Of a DNA stretch of 11,972 bases, positions 1 to 6,245 are shown one piece after another. The notes beneath the pieces are model-generated. The model had not been told where the DNA came from and searched no databases. It worked only from the letters and a program-made list of their open reading frames with translations. Origin of the DNA: Anaerolineae bacterium (GTDB lineage: Bacteria > Chloroflexota > Anaerolineae > Anaerolineales > Villigracilaceae); the NCBI GenBank assembly GCA_017303735.1, contig JAFLCF010000138.1, positions 1 to 11,972 on the forward strand. The letters are read 5' to 3'. The stretch's first letter is position 1, and the number at the start of each line of letters is the position of its first letter. The position numbers and the translations under genes were made by a program.

Positions 1-4
1 GGGT

Positions 5-400
5 ATGGACAAGCAAAACAAGAAACTCACCATTCAAGAAGTTGCCAGAGCAACCGGGCTGACACCGCACACCCTCCGCTATTACGAGCGCATTGGGCTG
101 ATCCACCCCATCAATCGCGAGGAAAATACGCGCCGCTGTTACAGCATGGATGATCTCGGCTGGATCGAGTTTCTACTCAAGCTGCGAGCCACGGGCATGT
201 CCATCAAGGATATGCAGCGCTATGCCGAACTCCAGCGTCAGGGCGATGAGACTCTGCCGGAACGCGTCCAGATGTTGATGTCGCTGCGGGATAAGGTGGA
301 GGCGCACATCGATGAAATGAACGAACACTTGAAATTGATCCATTACAAGATCGACTACTATTCAAAAGTCGTTGAAGAAAGGGAATTGGTAAAGGCATGA
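5..400 (+). CDS. MerR family transcriptional regulator (AdhR/NmlR-like)
   Basis: A 131-residue DNA-binding regulator. The N-terminal winged helix-turn-helix spans about residues 8-45, with the family hallmark TLRYYERIGLI at 23-33. It is followed by WIEFLLKLRATGMSIKDM (53-70) and a C-terminal dimerisation helix rich in charged residues (about 85-128). There is no separate effector domain, so this is the short MerR type, as in AdhR/NmlR regulators that respond to aldehydes or other thiol-reactive stress. The single cysteine, C45 in RRCYSMDD, could be the sensing residue, but that is inference. The gene overlaps the following aldo/keto reductase by ATGA, so the two are almost certainly one operon and the reductase is its likely target. 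The start lies four bases into the window, so its ribosome binding site and promoter are outside view and an earlier start cannot be excluded. Confidence 0.9.
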   Translation: MDKQNKKLTIQEVARATGLTPHTLRYYERIGLIHPINREENTRRCYSMDDLGWIEFLLKLRATGMSIKDMQRYAELQRQGDETLPERVQMLMSLRDKVEAHIDEMNEHLKLIHYKIDYYSKVVEERELVKA

Positions 401-1338
401 AAAATCGTCCGTTTGGGAATACAGGCATGAACGTCTCTGAGGTGGGGCTTGGGGCGTGGCAGTTGGCAAACCCCGATTGGGGCATTGATGATAAGAATGA
501 AGCGCTGAAGATCGTGCAGAAGTCGCTTGAGGCGGGCTGTAATTTCTTCGACACCGCACCCGGCTACGGCGGGGGAAGAAGCGAAGAACTTCTCGGCGAA
601 GGATTAAAGTCCGTTCGTAAAGATGTCATCATTTGTACAAAGTTCAGTTACTACAATGAAAAGCATGAAAGTGAATGGAAGGCAAAGCATGTGCGTGCCG
701 TCCTCGAAGGAAGTTTTAAACGCCTGCGGACAGATTATGTGGACATCCTGCTGCTGCATAATCCGCCGCGTGAGTTGATGGATGGGAATGCTTCGGCGGA
801 GTTGTATGCCGAGATGGAGCAACTCAAGACCGAAGGTAAAGTCCGCGCGTATGGCGTGTCATTGGATTGGCGCGTGGAGTTGGAGAACGTGCTGGATACG
901 ACGAAGAGCGAAGCGGCGGAGGTTTTCTTCAATGCTCTGTATCAGGACTGTTTGCCTGCTTTTGCGAAGGCACAGTCACAGGGCATGGGTTTGATCGTCA
1001 AAGTGCCATTGGACTCGGGCTGGCTTTCGGGACGGTATCGCGGCAATCATAAATTCGACGATGTGCGCAGCCGCTGGTCGCCGGATGTGTTGAAGCGCCG
1101 CAGCGAACTGGTGGAAAAATTTGCAGCGCTTGTTCCCGAAGGAACTTCGATGGCTCATGCGGCATTGCAATTCGTGCTGGCGCAGCCGGAAGTTTCCACG
1201 GTGATCCCCGGTGCGAAGACGGTGGAGCAGGCGTTGGACAACTTCGCTGCTGCGGAGAAGCAACTGAGTGCCGAGACTGTTCAGGCAATGCGCGATCTAT
1301 GGACGAATGAGATCGAGGCGAATCCGCTGCCGTGGTAG
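397..1338 (+). CDS. Aldo/keto reductase
   Basis: A 313-residue NAD(P)H-dependent oxidoreductase of the AKR superfamily, a soluble TIM barrel that reduces aldehydes or ketones. The catalytic tetrad is complete: D52 (FFDTAPGYG), Y57, K82 (CTKFSYY) and H121 (ILLLHNPP). The C-terminal cofactor-binding part is visible as VSTVIPGAKTVEQALDN. The N-terminus (RPFGNTGMNVSEVGLGAW) is typical of the family. The substrate cannot be read from sequence. The start codon overlaps the stop of the upstream MerR gene (ATGA), so translation is probably coupled. A weak AAAGG sits directly before the ATG. A perfect 15-bp hairpin follows about 40 bp after the stop. The MerR partner suggests induction by the substrate or by carbonyl stress. 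Confidence 0.92.
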   Translation: MKNRPFGNTGMNVSEVGLGAWQLANPDWGIDDKNEALKIVQKSLEAGCNFFDTAPGYGGGRSEELLGEGLKSVRKDVIICTKFSYYNEKHESEWKAKHVRAVLEGSFKRLRTDYVDILLLHNPPRELMDGNASAELYAEMEQLKTEGKVRAYGVSLDWRVELENVLDTTKSEAAEVFFNALYQDCLPAFAKAQSQGMGLIVKVPLDSGWLSGRYRGNHKFDDVRSRWSPDVLKRRSELVEKFAALVPEGTSMAHAALQFVLAQPEVSTVIPGAKTVEQALDNFAAAEKQLSAETVQAMRDLWTNEIEANPLPW

Positions 1339-1380
1339 TTGATAAACGGAATCTATAACGGACTTACAGTACAAGTATTT

Positions 1381-1415
1381 TAAGATGCTGGACGAGATTA
1401 TCGTCCAGCATCTTA
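1381..1415 (+). terminator. Hairpin terminator after the first merR-AKR operon
   Basis: A perfect 15-bp inverted repeat (1381-1395 with 1401-1415) encloses a 5-nt loop, GATTA. It lies 42 bp after the reductase stop and 55 bp before the dioxygenase start. The tract after the stem (TTTAAAG) is only weakly T-rich, so termination efficiency is uncertain, but position and stem strength fit an intrinsic terminator. Confidence 0.7.
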
Positions 1416-1470
1416 TTTAAAGATAGAATCAGTCAAACGTACACAAAATCCCCTGCCAAGCGAGGAACCC

Positions 1471-2508
1471 ATGAGCGAAGAACTTTTATATTACACCGAC
1501 TATCTCGAGCTGGACAAAGTACTCAATGCCCAGCACCCGAAGAGCAATAATGACACAGATGAGACTCTATTCATCATCATTCATCAGGCATATGAACTTT
1601 GGTTCAAGATGGTCATTCATGAACTCGACCATGTCCGCCGCATCTTCGATACAGACAATGTATTGGACAACGCCGGGGATATGAGCATTGCTGTCCATAA
1701 ATTGAAGAGGGTTGTGAAGATATTCGAAGTGGTCAACCGTCAGGTGGATATTCTCGAAACGATGACGCCTATGGACTTCCTCGAATTTCGTGACTTGCTT
1801 GTGCCCTCGTCGGGATTCCAAAGCTTGCAATTCCGCATCATCGAAGCCAAGTTGGGACTCAAGATGGAACAGCGTCATAAAGCCAACTACTACAAGAATA
1901 CGCGTCCGGGTGGATTCAACCAACGGGACTACGATGCAATTACCGGCGTAGAAGCCGAGGCGACGCTCAAAGGGCTGGTCATCAAATGGGCAGAGCGAAC
2001 TCCCTTCTTTGATGAAGTCCTGTGGCGAGATTTCCAATCTAAATACCCGTTGGAAGAAGGCGAGCAAAAGTTCTGGAGCGATTACAAGCAAATTTACAAG
2101 GACAGTCTTTCTGGCTCGGTGGAACTGCGTCAGTTCGATGAACTGGAAAAGATTTTTTATAAAGAAGGCTTGGGTGAATTCTCAGTCGGCGCCATGCGTG
2201 CGGTCTTGTTCATTATGATGTATCGCAACCTGCCCATTTTTCAACAGCCATTCGATTTACTTTCCACATTGATCGATATTGACGAGATGCTTTCGCAGTT
2301 CCGCTACAAGCATATGTTGATGGCACGGCGGATGATTGGGATGCGCTCTGGCACGGGCGGCACGAGTGGAGCGGGCTATCTCGAGGGCGCATTGCGGCAG
2401 CACTATATTTTTAAAGAACTTACCGAGGTTTCGACCTTTTTAGTTGAACGCAGTCATTTGCCCAGCTTGCCGAATGCTGTGAAAGAAAAAACCAGCTTCA
2501 ACGCTTAA
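1471..2508 (+). CDS. kynA: Tryptophan 2,3-dioxygenase
   Basis: A 345-residue haem enzyme that inserts O2 into L-tryptophan to give N-formylkynurenine, the first step of kynurenine-route tryptophan breakdown. Family signatures are clear: DETLFIIIHQAYELWFKM (30-47) with the distal-pocket His38; VPSSGFQSLQFRIIEAKLG (111-129) with the substrate carboxylate-binding arginine; RYKHMLMARRMIG (278-290), where His281 is the expected proximal haem ligand; and GTGGTSGAGYL (294-304). It is somewhat longer than the usual 280-300-residue bacterial enzymes, mainly from extra residues between about 140 and 235. The start is supported by GAGG at 1462-1465. No formamidase, kynureninase or anthranilate dioxygenase gene is in the window. 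The next gene is a transporter in the same direction, and a FAD monooxygenase converges on that transporter. The dioxygenase assignment is firm; the end product of the pathway here is unknown. Confidence 0.95.
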   Translation: MSEELLYYTDYLELDKVLNAQHPKSNNDTDETLFIIIHQAYELWFKMVIHELDHVRRIFDTDNVLDNAGDMSIAVHKLKRVVKIFEVVNRQVDILETMTPMDFLEFRDLLVPSSGFQSLQFRIIEAKLGLKMEQRHKANYYKNTRPGGFNQRDYDAITGVEAEATLKGLVIKWAERTPFFDEVLWRDFQSKYPLEEGEQKFWSDYKQIYKDSLSGSVELRQFDELEKIFYKEGLGEFSVGAMRAVLFIMMYRNLPIFQQPFDLLSTLIDIDEMLSQFRYKHMLMARRMIGMRSGTGGTSGAGYLEGALRQHYIFKELTEVSTFLVERSHLPSLPNAVKEKTSFNA

Positions 2509-2512
2509 GGAT

Positions 2513-2547
2513 ATGCTCTGTTCGGGGCTTAGCCCCGAACAGAGCAT
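2513..2547. repeat. GC-rich perfect hairpin between dioxygenase and transporter genes
   Basis: A perfect 17-bp inverted repeat (2513-2529 with 2531-2547) is centred on one base; the physical loop would be about CTTAG closed by GGGG/CCCC. It starts 4 bp after the dioxygenase stop and ends 9 bp before the transporter ATG. There is no T-tract, so it is not a classical intrinsic terminator. It could protect the 3' end of the upstream mRNA, limit read-through, or be a dispersed intergenic palindrome. Confidence 0.75.
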
Positions 2548-2556
2548 GCATAAATC

Positions 2557-3519
2557 ATGCTTAAACTTATCTCCCTCGGCAGTCTCGCTGCCTTATTTTT
2601 CAGCAGCACCTTCGTCATCAACCGCGCCTTGAGTTTGCAAGGCGGTCATTGGGCGTGGACATCATCTCTGCGTTTTGGCTTCATGCTGTTAATGCTCATT
2701 ATTATTTTATTGGCAACGCAAGGCAAAAAAGTGCTTGCTGATGTAAAAGATGTTTTTCTAAAACACTGGTTGTTCTGGGTCATTTCGGGCAGTATTGGGT
2801 TTGGCGTGTTTTACTCGCTCATCACATTCAGCTCGCAATACGTTGCAGGTTGGGTCGTCGCCACCACCTGGCAGACAACCATCCTCGCCACACCCATCGT
2901 GCTTTTGCTGTTTGGGCGCAGCGTCCCCCGCAGCGGGCTGGTCTTCACCGGCATCATCTTCATCGGTATCGTATTGGTCAATATTGAACATGCCGCGCTG
3001 ACCAGCGTCCGCGAAGTGTTATTGAGCGCCTTGCCTGTTCTTGGCGCGGCATTCGCCTACCCGATCGGCAATCAACTCGTTTGGGAATCACGAAAAGGGA
3101 ATCATCCCCGCCTGCCGCACATCACCCACCCAATTTTGGAAAACGCCTTCGCCCGAGTCTTGCTGTTGACTCTCGGCTCACTCCCCTTTTGGGCTGGGTT
3201 GCTGCTTTTCACCTCTCCTCCCCCTCCAAGCACAGATCAACTCATCAGCACCGCGCTTGTGGCATTGCTCTCTGGAGTCATCGCCACCACTTTGTTTCTT
3301 TATGCCCGTCATCTCTCCCATCAACCCTACGAAGTCGCCGCCGTCGATTCGACTCAATCGCTTGAAGTCGTTTTCTCGCTCATCGGCGAGATCATTTTCC
3401 TAGGCGGCGCTCTCCCCGGTTGGATCGGTCTTGCCGGAATTCTATTGACCATTCTTGGGTTAGTGGCATATATCAGTTTTCAAAATAAAAAACCTGCTCA
3501 AGCAGAGGTCACATCATAG
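2557..3519 (+). CDS. DMT-superfamily transporter (EamA/EmrE-like multidrug efflux family)
   Basis: A 320-residue integral membrane protein with about ten predicted transmembrane helices, near residues 4-22, 36-53, 71-91, 97-119, 126-143, 153-172, 198-218, 227-249, 266-285 and 287-307, in the two-fold repeated arrangement of drug/metabolite transporters. It lacks a signal peptide and ends in a short charged tail. Sequence character (SSTFVINRALSLQGG near the start, YPIGNQLVWE at 168-177) fits the group annotated as putative multidrug resistance efflux transporters rather than a sugar or amino acid permease, but the substrate is not determinable. The ATG is the first in-frame start after a stop codon at 2551 and has no recognisable ribosome binding site. 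It follows a strong hairpin by 9 bp. It may be co-transcribed with the dioxygenase and could export a tryptophan metabolite, which is inference. Its last 22 bp overlap the convergent monooxygenase gene. Confidence 0.85.
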   Translation: MLKLISLGSLAALFFSSTFVINRALSLQGGHWAWTSSLRFGFMLLMLIIILLATQGKKVLADVKDVFLKHWLFWVISGSIGFGVFYSLITFSSQYVAGWVVATTWQTTILATPIVLLLFGRSVPRSGLVFTGIIFIGIVLVNIEHAALTSVREVLLSALPVLGAAFAYPIGNQLVWESRKGNHPRLPHITHPILENAFARVLLLTLGSLPFWAGLLLFTSPPPPSTDQLISTALVALLSGVIATTLFLYARHLSHQPYEVAAVDSTQSLEVVFSLIGEIIFLGGALPGWIGLAGILLTILGLVAYISFQNKKPAQAEVTS

Positions 3520-4649
3520 TCCGCAGCGCGTCGCAGCCCGAGTTGTGTCAGCTTTGCCGGGATCATTCTAAAAACAAAATTGCGCAACGCACATAAGATC
3601 GGATTCTGCCATTGCGCCACTATGCCGATCTGCCATGATGTATTCGTAATCCATGCTGTGCGCGGATGTCGCTGTGCTTCATAGCGCCTCAATGCAGACT
3701 TTAGGCTTGGCTGCTCTTTCAGACAACGACTCAGCACATAAGCGGATTCAATTGCCATGCATGCTCCCTGCCCCATATTCGGTGTGGTTGGGTGGGCAGC
3801 ATCACCCAGCAGGATCACGCGACCTTGAGTCCAAGACGCGAAAGGCGGAATATCATATAGATCATTTTGCAAGATCACATCGGAGGATGTCTCTTCCAAA
3901 AGATCGCAGATAGGTGTATGCCAATCTTGGAATAAACGCAAGAGCTTTACCTTTCGCTCTTCCCCTGAAAGTTGCTCGCCTGCCGGCTGATTATTCGTCG
4001 CAAACCAATATACACGCCTCTTATCCACCCGGACGATTCCGAAACGCTGCCCACGCCCCCATGATTCGGAAGTCAGTCCGAGTGCCGAGGCACTCTCTGT
4101 TTCCACAACACCACGCCAGGCGCTGCAGCCCGAATATCGTAAACGCAAGTTCGGCATCATCTGTTTGCGGACAGCCGAATGAATCCCGTCTGCGCCGATA
4201 AGCAGATCAGCACTGTCTGTATGACCATTTTCAAAGTAGGCAGTGACCTGGTCATCTTTTTGCTCGTAACGAATCAAGGGCATGCCGAGCTTTAAGGTAT
4301 TCGGCTCGATAGCATGCATAAGAATGTCATGCAAGGCAGCACGATGAATTCCAACGACAGGCTCCCCAAGGCTTTTTTTCAAATGTTCAATACCTGCCTC
4401 AGATAAAACTTCTCCTCTGGAAGTTAGCAGCTTCGAACGTTCGATTTCTGCTCCATTCGAAGTGACCAGATCAGCAACCCCCAGTTTTCGCAAAACCTTA
4501 ATGGCATTTGCCCATAAGGTCAACCCGGCACCTACTTCCCCCAATTTATTCACCTTTTCATAAATCTTTACTTCAAAACCATGCTGTTGTAAAGCGATCG
4601 CAGTGCATAGTCCACCTATACCGCCGCCAATAATTATGATCTTCTTCAT
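3498..4649 (-). CDS. FAD-dependent monooxygenase (class A flavoprotein hydroxylase)
   Basis: A 383-residue flavoprotein that would use NAD(P)H and O2 to hydroxylate or epoxidise a ring substrate. The Rossmann FAD motif IIIIGGGIGGLCTAIA lies at 4-19, followed by an acidic strand end (IYEK). The DG motif GADGIHSAVR is at 152-161 and the GD motif GRVILLGDAAHPTTPNMGQG at 276-295. SAWRGVV (176-182) and YDIPPFASW are typical of the salicylate hydroxylase/urate hydroxylase/zeaxanthin epoxidase-like group. No transmembrane tail or strong subgroup mark allows a named substrate. A GGAG 6 nt before the ATG (4656-4659) fixes the start. A hairpin with a T-tract lies just upstream, insulating it from the cytochrome gene. 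It converges on the transporter with a 22-bp coding overlap. Kynurenine as substrate is tempting next to tryptophan dioxygenase but not shown. Confidence 0.88.
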   Translation of the reverse strand: MKKIIIIGGGIGGLCTAIALQQHGFEVKIYEKVNKLGEVGAGLTLWANAIKVLRKLGVADLVTSNGAEIERSKLLTSRGEVLSEAGIEHLKKSLGEPVVGIHRAALHDILMHAIEPNTLKLGMPLIRYEQKDDQVTAYFENGHTDSADLLIGADGIHSAVRKQMMPNLRLRYSGCSAWRGVVETESASALGLTSESWGRGQRFGIVRVDKRRVYWFATNNQPAGEQLSGEERKVKLLRLFQDWHTPICDLLEETSSDVILQNDLYDIPPFASWTQGRVILLGDAAHPTTPNMGQGACMAIESAYVLSRCLKEQPSLKSALRRYEAQRHPRTAWITNTSWQIGIVAQWQNPILCALRNFVFRMIPAKLTQLGLRRAADYDVTSA

Positions 4650-4660
4650 TCATATCTCCA

Positions 4661-4709
4661 AAGAAAAAAGATGTTGAAAGTCTATCATGAATAGACTCTC
4701 AACATCTTT
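4661..4709 (-). terminator. Terminator of the cytochrome c gene, in the monooxygenase leader
   Basis: An 11-bp stem (4667-4677 with 4699-4709) continues, after one A/C mismatch, into a 7-bp stem (4679-4685 with 4691-4697) around a 5-nt loop. Read on the minus strand it is followed by CTTTTTTCTTT, a good U-tract. It lies 38 bp after the cytochrome stop and 17 bp before the monooxygenase start. It can end cytochrome transcripts and perhaps attenuate read-through into the monooxygenase. Confidence 0.75.
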
Positions 4710-4747
4710 ATCTTGTATCCAGAGATTATCTGGGAAAACGATTAATA

Positions 4748-5650
4748 CTACTCCGTATATTGTGGAAGGGAGGGCAGGGTTTTTAGATAGGCATAGATCG
4801 CCTTCAACTCATCATCATAGAACTTGGCATAATCCTTCCACGGCATGAATTCCGGGTCAAGCTCGTGCCCGCCGGGAGTGAAACCCGTGCGAATGGTGTT
4901 GATGAACTGCTCCTCCGTCCAAAATGCCACTTCACCGCCAGGGGTTAAGTTTGGAGAGATCTTGGTCTTCGTCGGGTCTGGGAAGGGTCCGCCGTTCAAT
5001 TCCTGTCCGTGGCACAGACGGCAATCGTGAGTATCCACCATGTACTTGCCATACTCCACAGTTGGACCTGCCGGAATCGAAGCGATTTGAGTTTCATGGC
5101 TCACCGATTCAACCGGTAATGGCGGAAGCACTCCCGCCACCAACATGATCTTTGCTAGAGGAGTAAAATTTTCTCCGTTCGTTTTATGATCCACCGGGGG
5201 TAGAGTTTTGAGGTAAGCGATGATCGCGGCAAGTTCCTCATCGCTCAAAAATGAGGTCGAAAAAACAGCAGGCATAAAAATGGGTTTGTTTTCCGCATCA
5301 ATGCCATGCCGGATCGCACGCACAAAATCTTCATTGGTATAGGTTGCTCCAACGCCACCCTCACCACTGGTCAGGTTGGCAGAGTCAACCGTGCCAAGTG
5401 GACCCGCCTCAAACCAGTTCTCAATGCCGCTTAGGTCAGGTCCGTGACAGCCAGCACACAATGAATCGACACGGTGTTTTCCCAATTCCAAACTGGCTTC
5501 ATCTGTGGGCAAGACAAGCTCCGAAGGCGGGAAATCATAGGTCTTGTTCAGGCGTGAATTCCCAATAAGAACCATTACAAACCCCGCTACAAGCACCAAC
5601 CCTATCAAAGACCCCACTACAATACCGATCCATTTCAATACCTTCTTCAT
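4748..5650 (-). CDS. Membrane-anchored dihaem cytochrome c
   Basis: Two tandem class I cytochrome c domains behind an N-terminal anchor. From the chosen start the protein has 300 residues. One hydrophobic segment (about 8-30) carries no obvious cleavage site, so the protein is likely anchored outside the membrane. Haem motifs are CAGCH (65-69) and CRLCH (210-214). Candidate distal methionines follow each motif in IFMPAVF (Met126) and EFMPWKDY (Met269). Each domain ends with a similar helix, AIIAYLKTLP and AIYAYLKTLP, supporting internal duplication. Role: electron transfer, partner unknown. An upstream ATG at 5659 is in frame, but the AAGGAG (5661-5666) is only 1 nt from it and 10 nt from the ATG at 5650, so 5650 is preferred. 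The DUF3052 gene lies 76 bp upstream in the same direction, and a hairpin terminator follows. Confidence 0.9.
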   Translation of the reverse strand: MKKVLKWIGIVVGSLIGLVLVAGFVMVLIGNSRLNKTYDFPPSELVLPTDEASLELGKHRVDSLCAGCHGPDLSGIENWFEAGPLGTVDSANLTSGEGGVGATYTNEDFVRAIRHGIDAENKPIFMPAVFSTSFLSDEELAAIIAYLKTLPPVDHKTNGENFTPLAKIMLVAGVLPPLPVESVSHETQIASIPAGPTVEYGKYMVDTHDCRLCHGQELNGGPFPDPTKTKISPNLTPGGEVAFWTEEQFINTIRTGFTPGGHELDPEFMPWKDYAKFYDDELKAIYAYLKTLPSLPQYTE

Positions 5651-5657
5651 CTTTTGC

Positions 5658-5722
5658 ATTCTCCTTTGACAATAAAATAACGTTAAGTGACCTCATCATA
5701 GTACTGAATTTCAAAGGAGAAT
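5658..5722. repeat. 12-bp inverted repeat covering the cytochrome gene's Shine-Dalgarno
   Basis: ATTCTCCTTTGA (5658-5669) and TCAAAGGAGAAT (5711-5722) are exact reverse complements separated by 41 bp. The inner arm contains the AAGGAG ribosome binding site of the cytochrome gene on the minus strand, so an mRNA containing both arms could sequester that site. The outer arm may also be a chance or duplicated sequence. Confidence 0.6.
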
Positions 5723-5726
5723 ACAA
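5698..5726 (-). promoter_or_regulatory. Possible promoter of the cytochrome c gene
   Basis: On the minus strand TTGTAT (5721-5726) and TACTAT (5698-5703) are separated by exactly 17 bp, about 50 bp upstream of the preferred cytochrome start. Matches to the sigma-70 consensus are modest (3/6 and 4/6), so this is tentative. If it is used, transcripts start near 5691 and lack the outer arm of the inverted repeat. Confidence 0.3.
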
Positions 5727-6146
5727 TCACGAATCCCTTTCAGATTTTCGGATTACCAATTTCAACCCAGACCAAACCTCGTTGACTGCGCAGACTTTCA
5801 CATCCACAAACCCAAGCGGAAGCGCGATCTCACGGATCACATCTTCGGTAATATCAGTTGAAACATTCGAAGTTTTCTTCGCCCACGAGACCCAGACGAA
5901 CCCATCTTGAGCAAGTTCAACACGCAGCGTGGAAAGCACTGCATTCAAAAACGCGCTTTCCGTGGCAAAGACATGCGCCGCATGCACCGGCGGGCGGACG
6001 TTCGACGCCAACCCCACGCCCTCTGGCAGTTTCCCGAGCCAGGCTTTGTATTCACGCGGCACATTGATGGTCAACACCCGCAGCGGACCTTTGGTGAAGC
6101 CAAGCTTTCGATACAGCGCAGTTCCCGAATAAGAAGAATCAGACAT
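5727..6146 (-). CDS. DUF3052 family protein
   Basis: A 139-residue cytoplasmic protein from the chosen start. It shows the DUF3052 pattern end to end: SYSGTALYRKLGFTKG at the N-terminus, then VLTINVPREYKAWLGKLPEGV, a central alpha/beta segment with FVWVSWAKKTSNVSTDITED, and the near-diagnostic C-terminal stretch VDVKVCAVNEVWSGLKLVIRK. The family's biochemical function is not known; its fold resembles a degenerate nucleotide- or SAM-binding alpha/beta domain, which is inference. In-frame ATGs also exist at 6176 and 6161. The ATG at 6146 is chosen because homology begins there and because TATAAT sits 6 nt upstream, which suits a leaderless mRNA; a weak GGAAG precedes the 6161 ATG. The cytochrome gene follows after 76 bp in the same direction. 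A perfect palindromic terminator from the upstream AKR lies just before this gene. Confidence 0.85.
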   Translation of the reverse strand: MSDSSYSGTALYRKLGFTKGPLRVLTINVPREYKAWLGKLPEGVGLASNVRPPVHAAHVFATESAFLNAVLSTLRVELAQDGFVWVSWAKKTSNVSTDITEDVIREIALPLGFVDVKVCAVNEVWSGLKLVIRKSERDS

Positions 6147-6152
6147 AACAAA

Positions 6153-6158
6153 ATTATA
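6153..6158 (-). promoter_or_regulatory. -10 box of a possible leaderless DUF3052 transcript
   Basis: A consensus TATAAT on the minus strand lies 6 nt before the ATG at 6146, where no ribosome binding site is seen. Transcription would begin at or next to the start codon. No convincing -35 hexamer is visible. Confidence 0.4.
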
Positions 6159-6201
6159 CATGACAACTTCCGTCATGATTCGAGCGTTATTATTTGTATC
6201 C

Positions 6202-6245
6202 TAAAGAAATCAGCCTCCGAGAATTCTCGGAGGCTGATTTCTTTA
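6202..6245 (-). terminator. 44-bp perfect palindromic terminator after the second AKR
   Basis: A perfect 22-bp inverted repeat with no unpaired centre (6202-6223 with 6224-6245, centre GAATTC). It overlaps the TAA stop (6243-6245) of the minus-strand aldo/keto reductase. The outer arms are A-rich on one side and T-rich on the other (AAAGAAA/TTTCTTT), so it could terminate in either direction. Its position makes it the AKR terminator, separating it from the DUF3052 gene. Confidence 0.8.

Noticed and set aside
1416..1470. A promoter for the dioxygenase around TAGAAT (1424-1429)
   Set aside because: No -35 at the right distance (TCGTCC at 1401-1406 is part of the terminator stem), so it is not supported.
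1567..2091. A 174-codon minus-strand ORF
   Set aside because: Antisense to the tryptophan dioxygenase core, whose family motifs account for the region.
3498..4649. Naming the FAD monooxygenase kynurenine 3-monooxygenase because of the neighbouring dioxygenase
   Set aside because: It lacks the longer C-terminal membrane-associated region of that enzyme and fits the general salicylate/urate hydroxylase-like group; neighbourhood alone is not enough.
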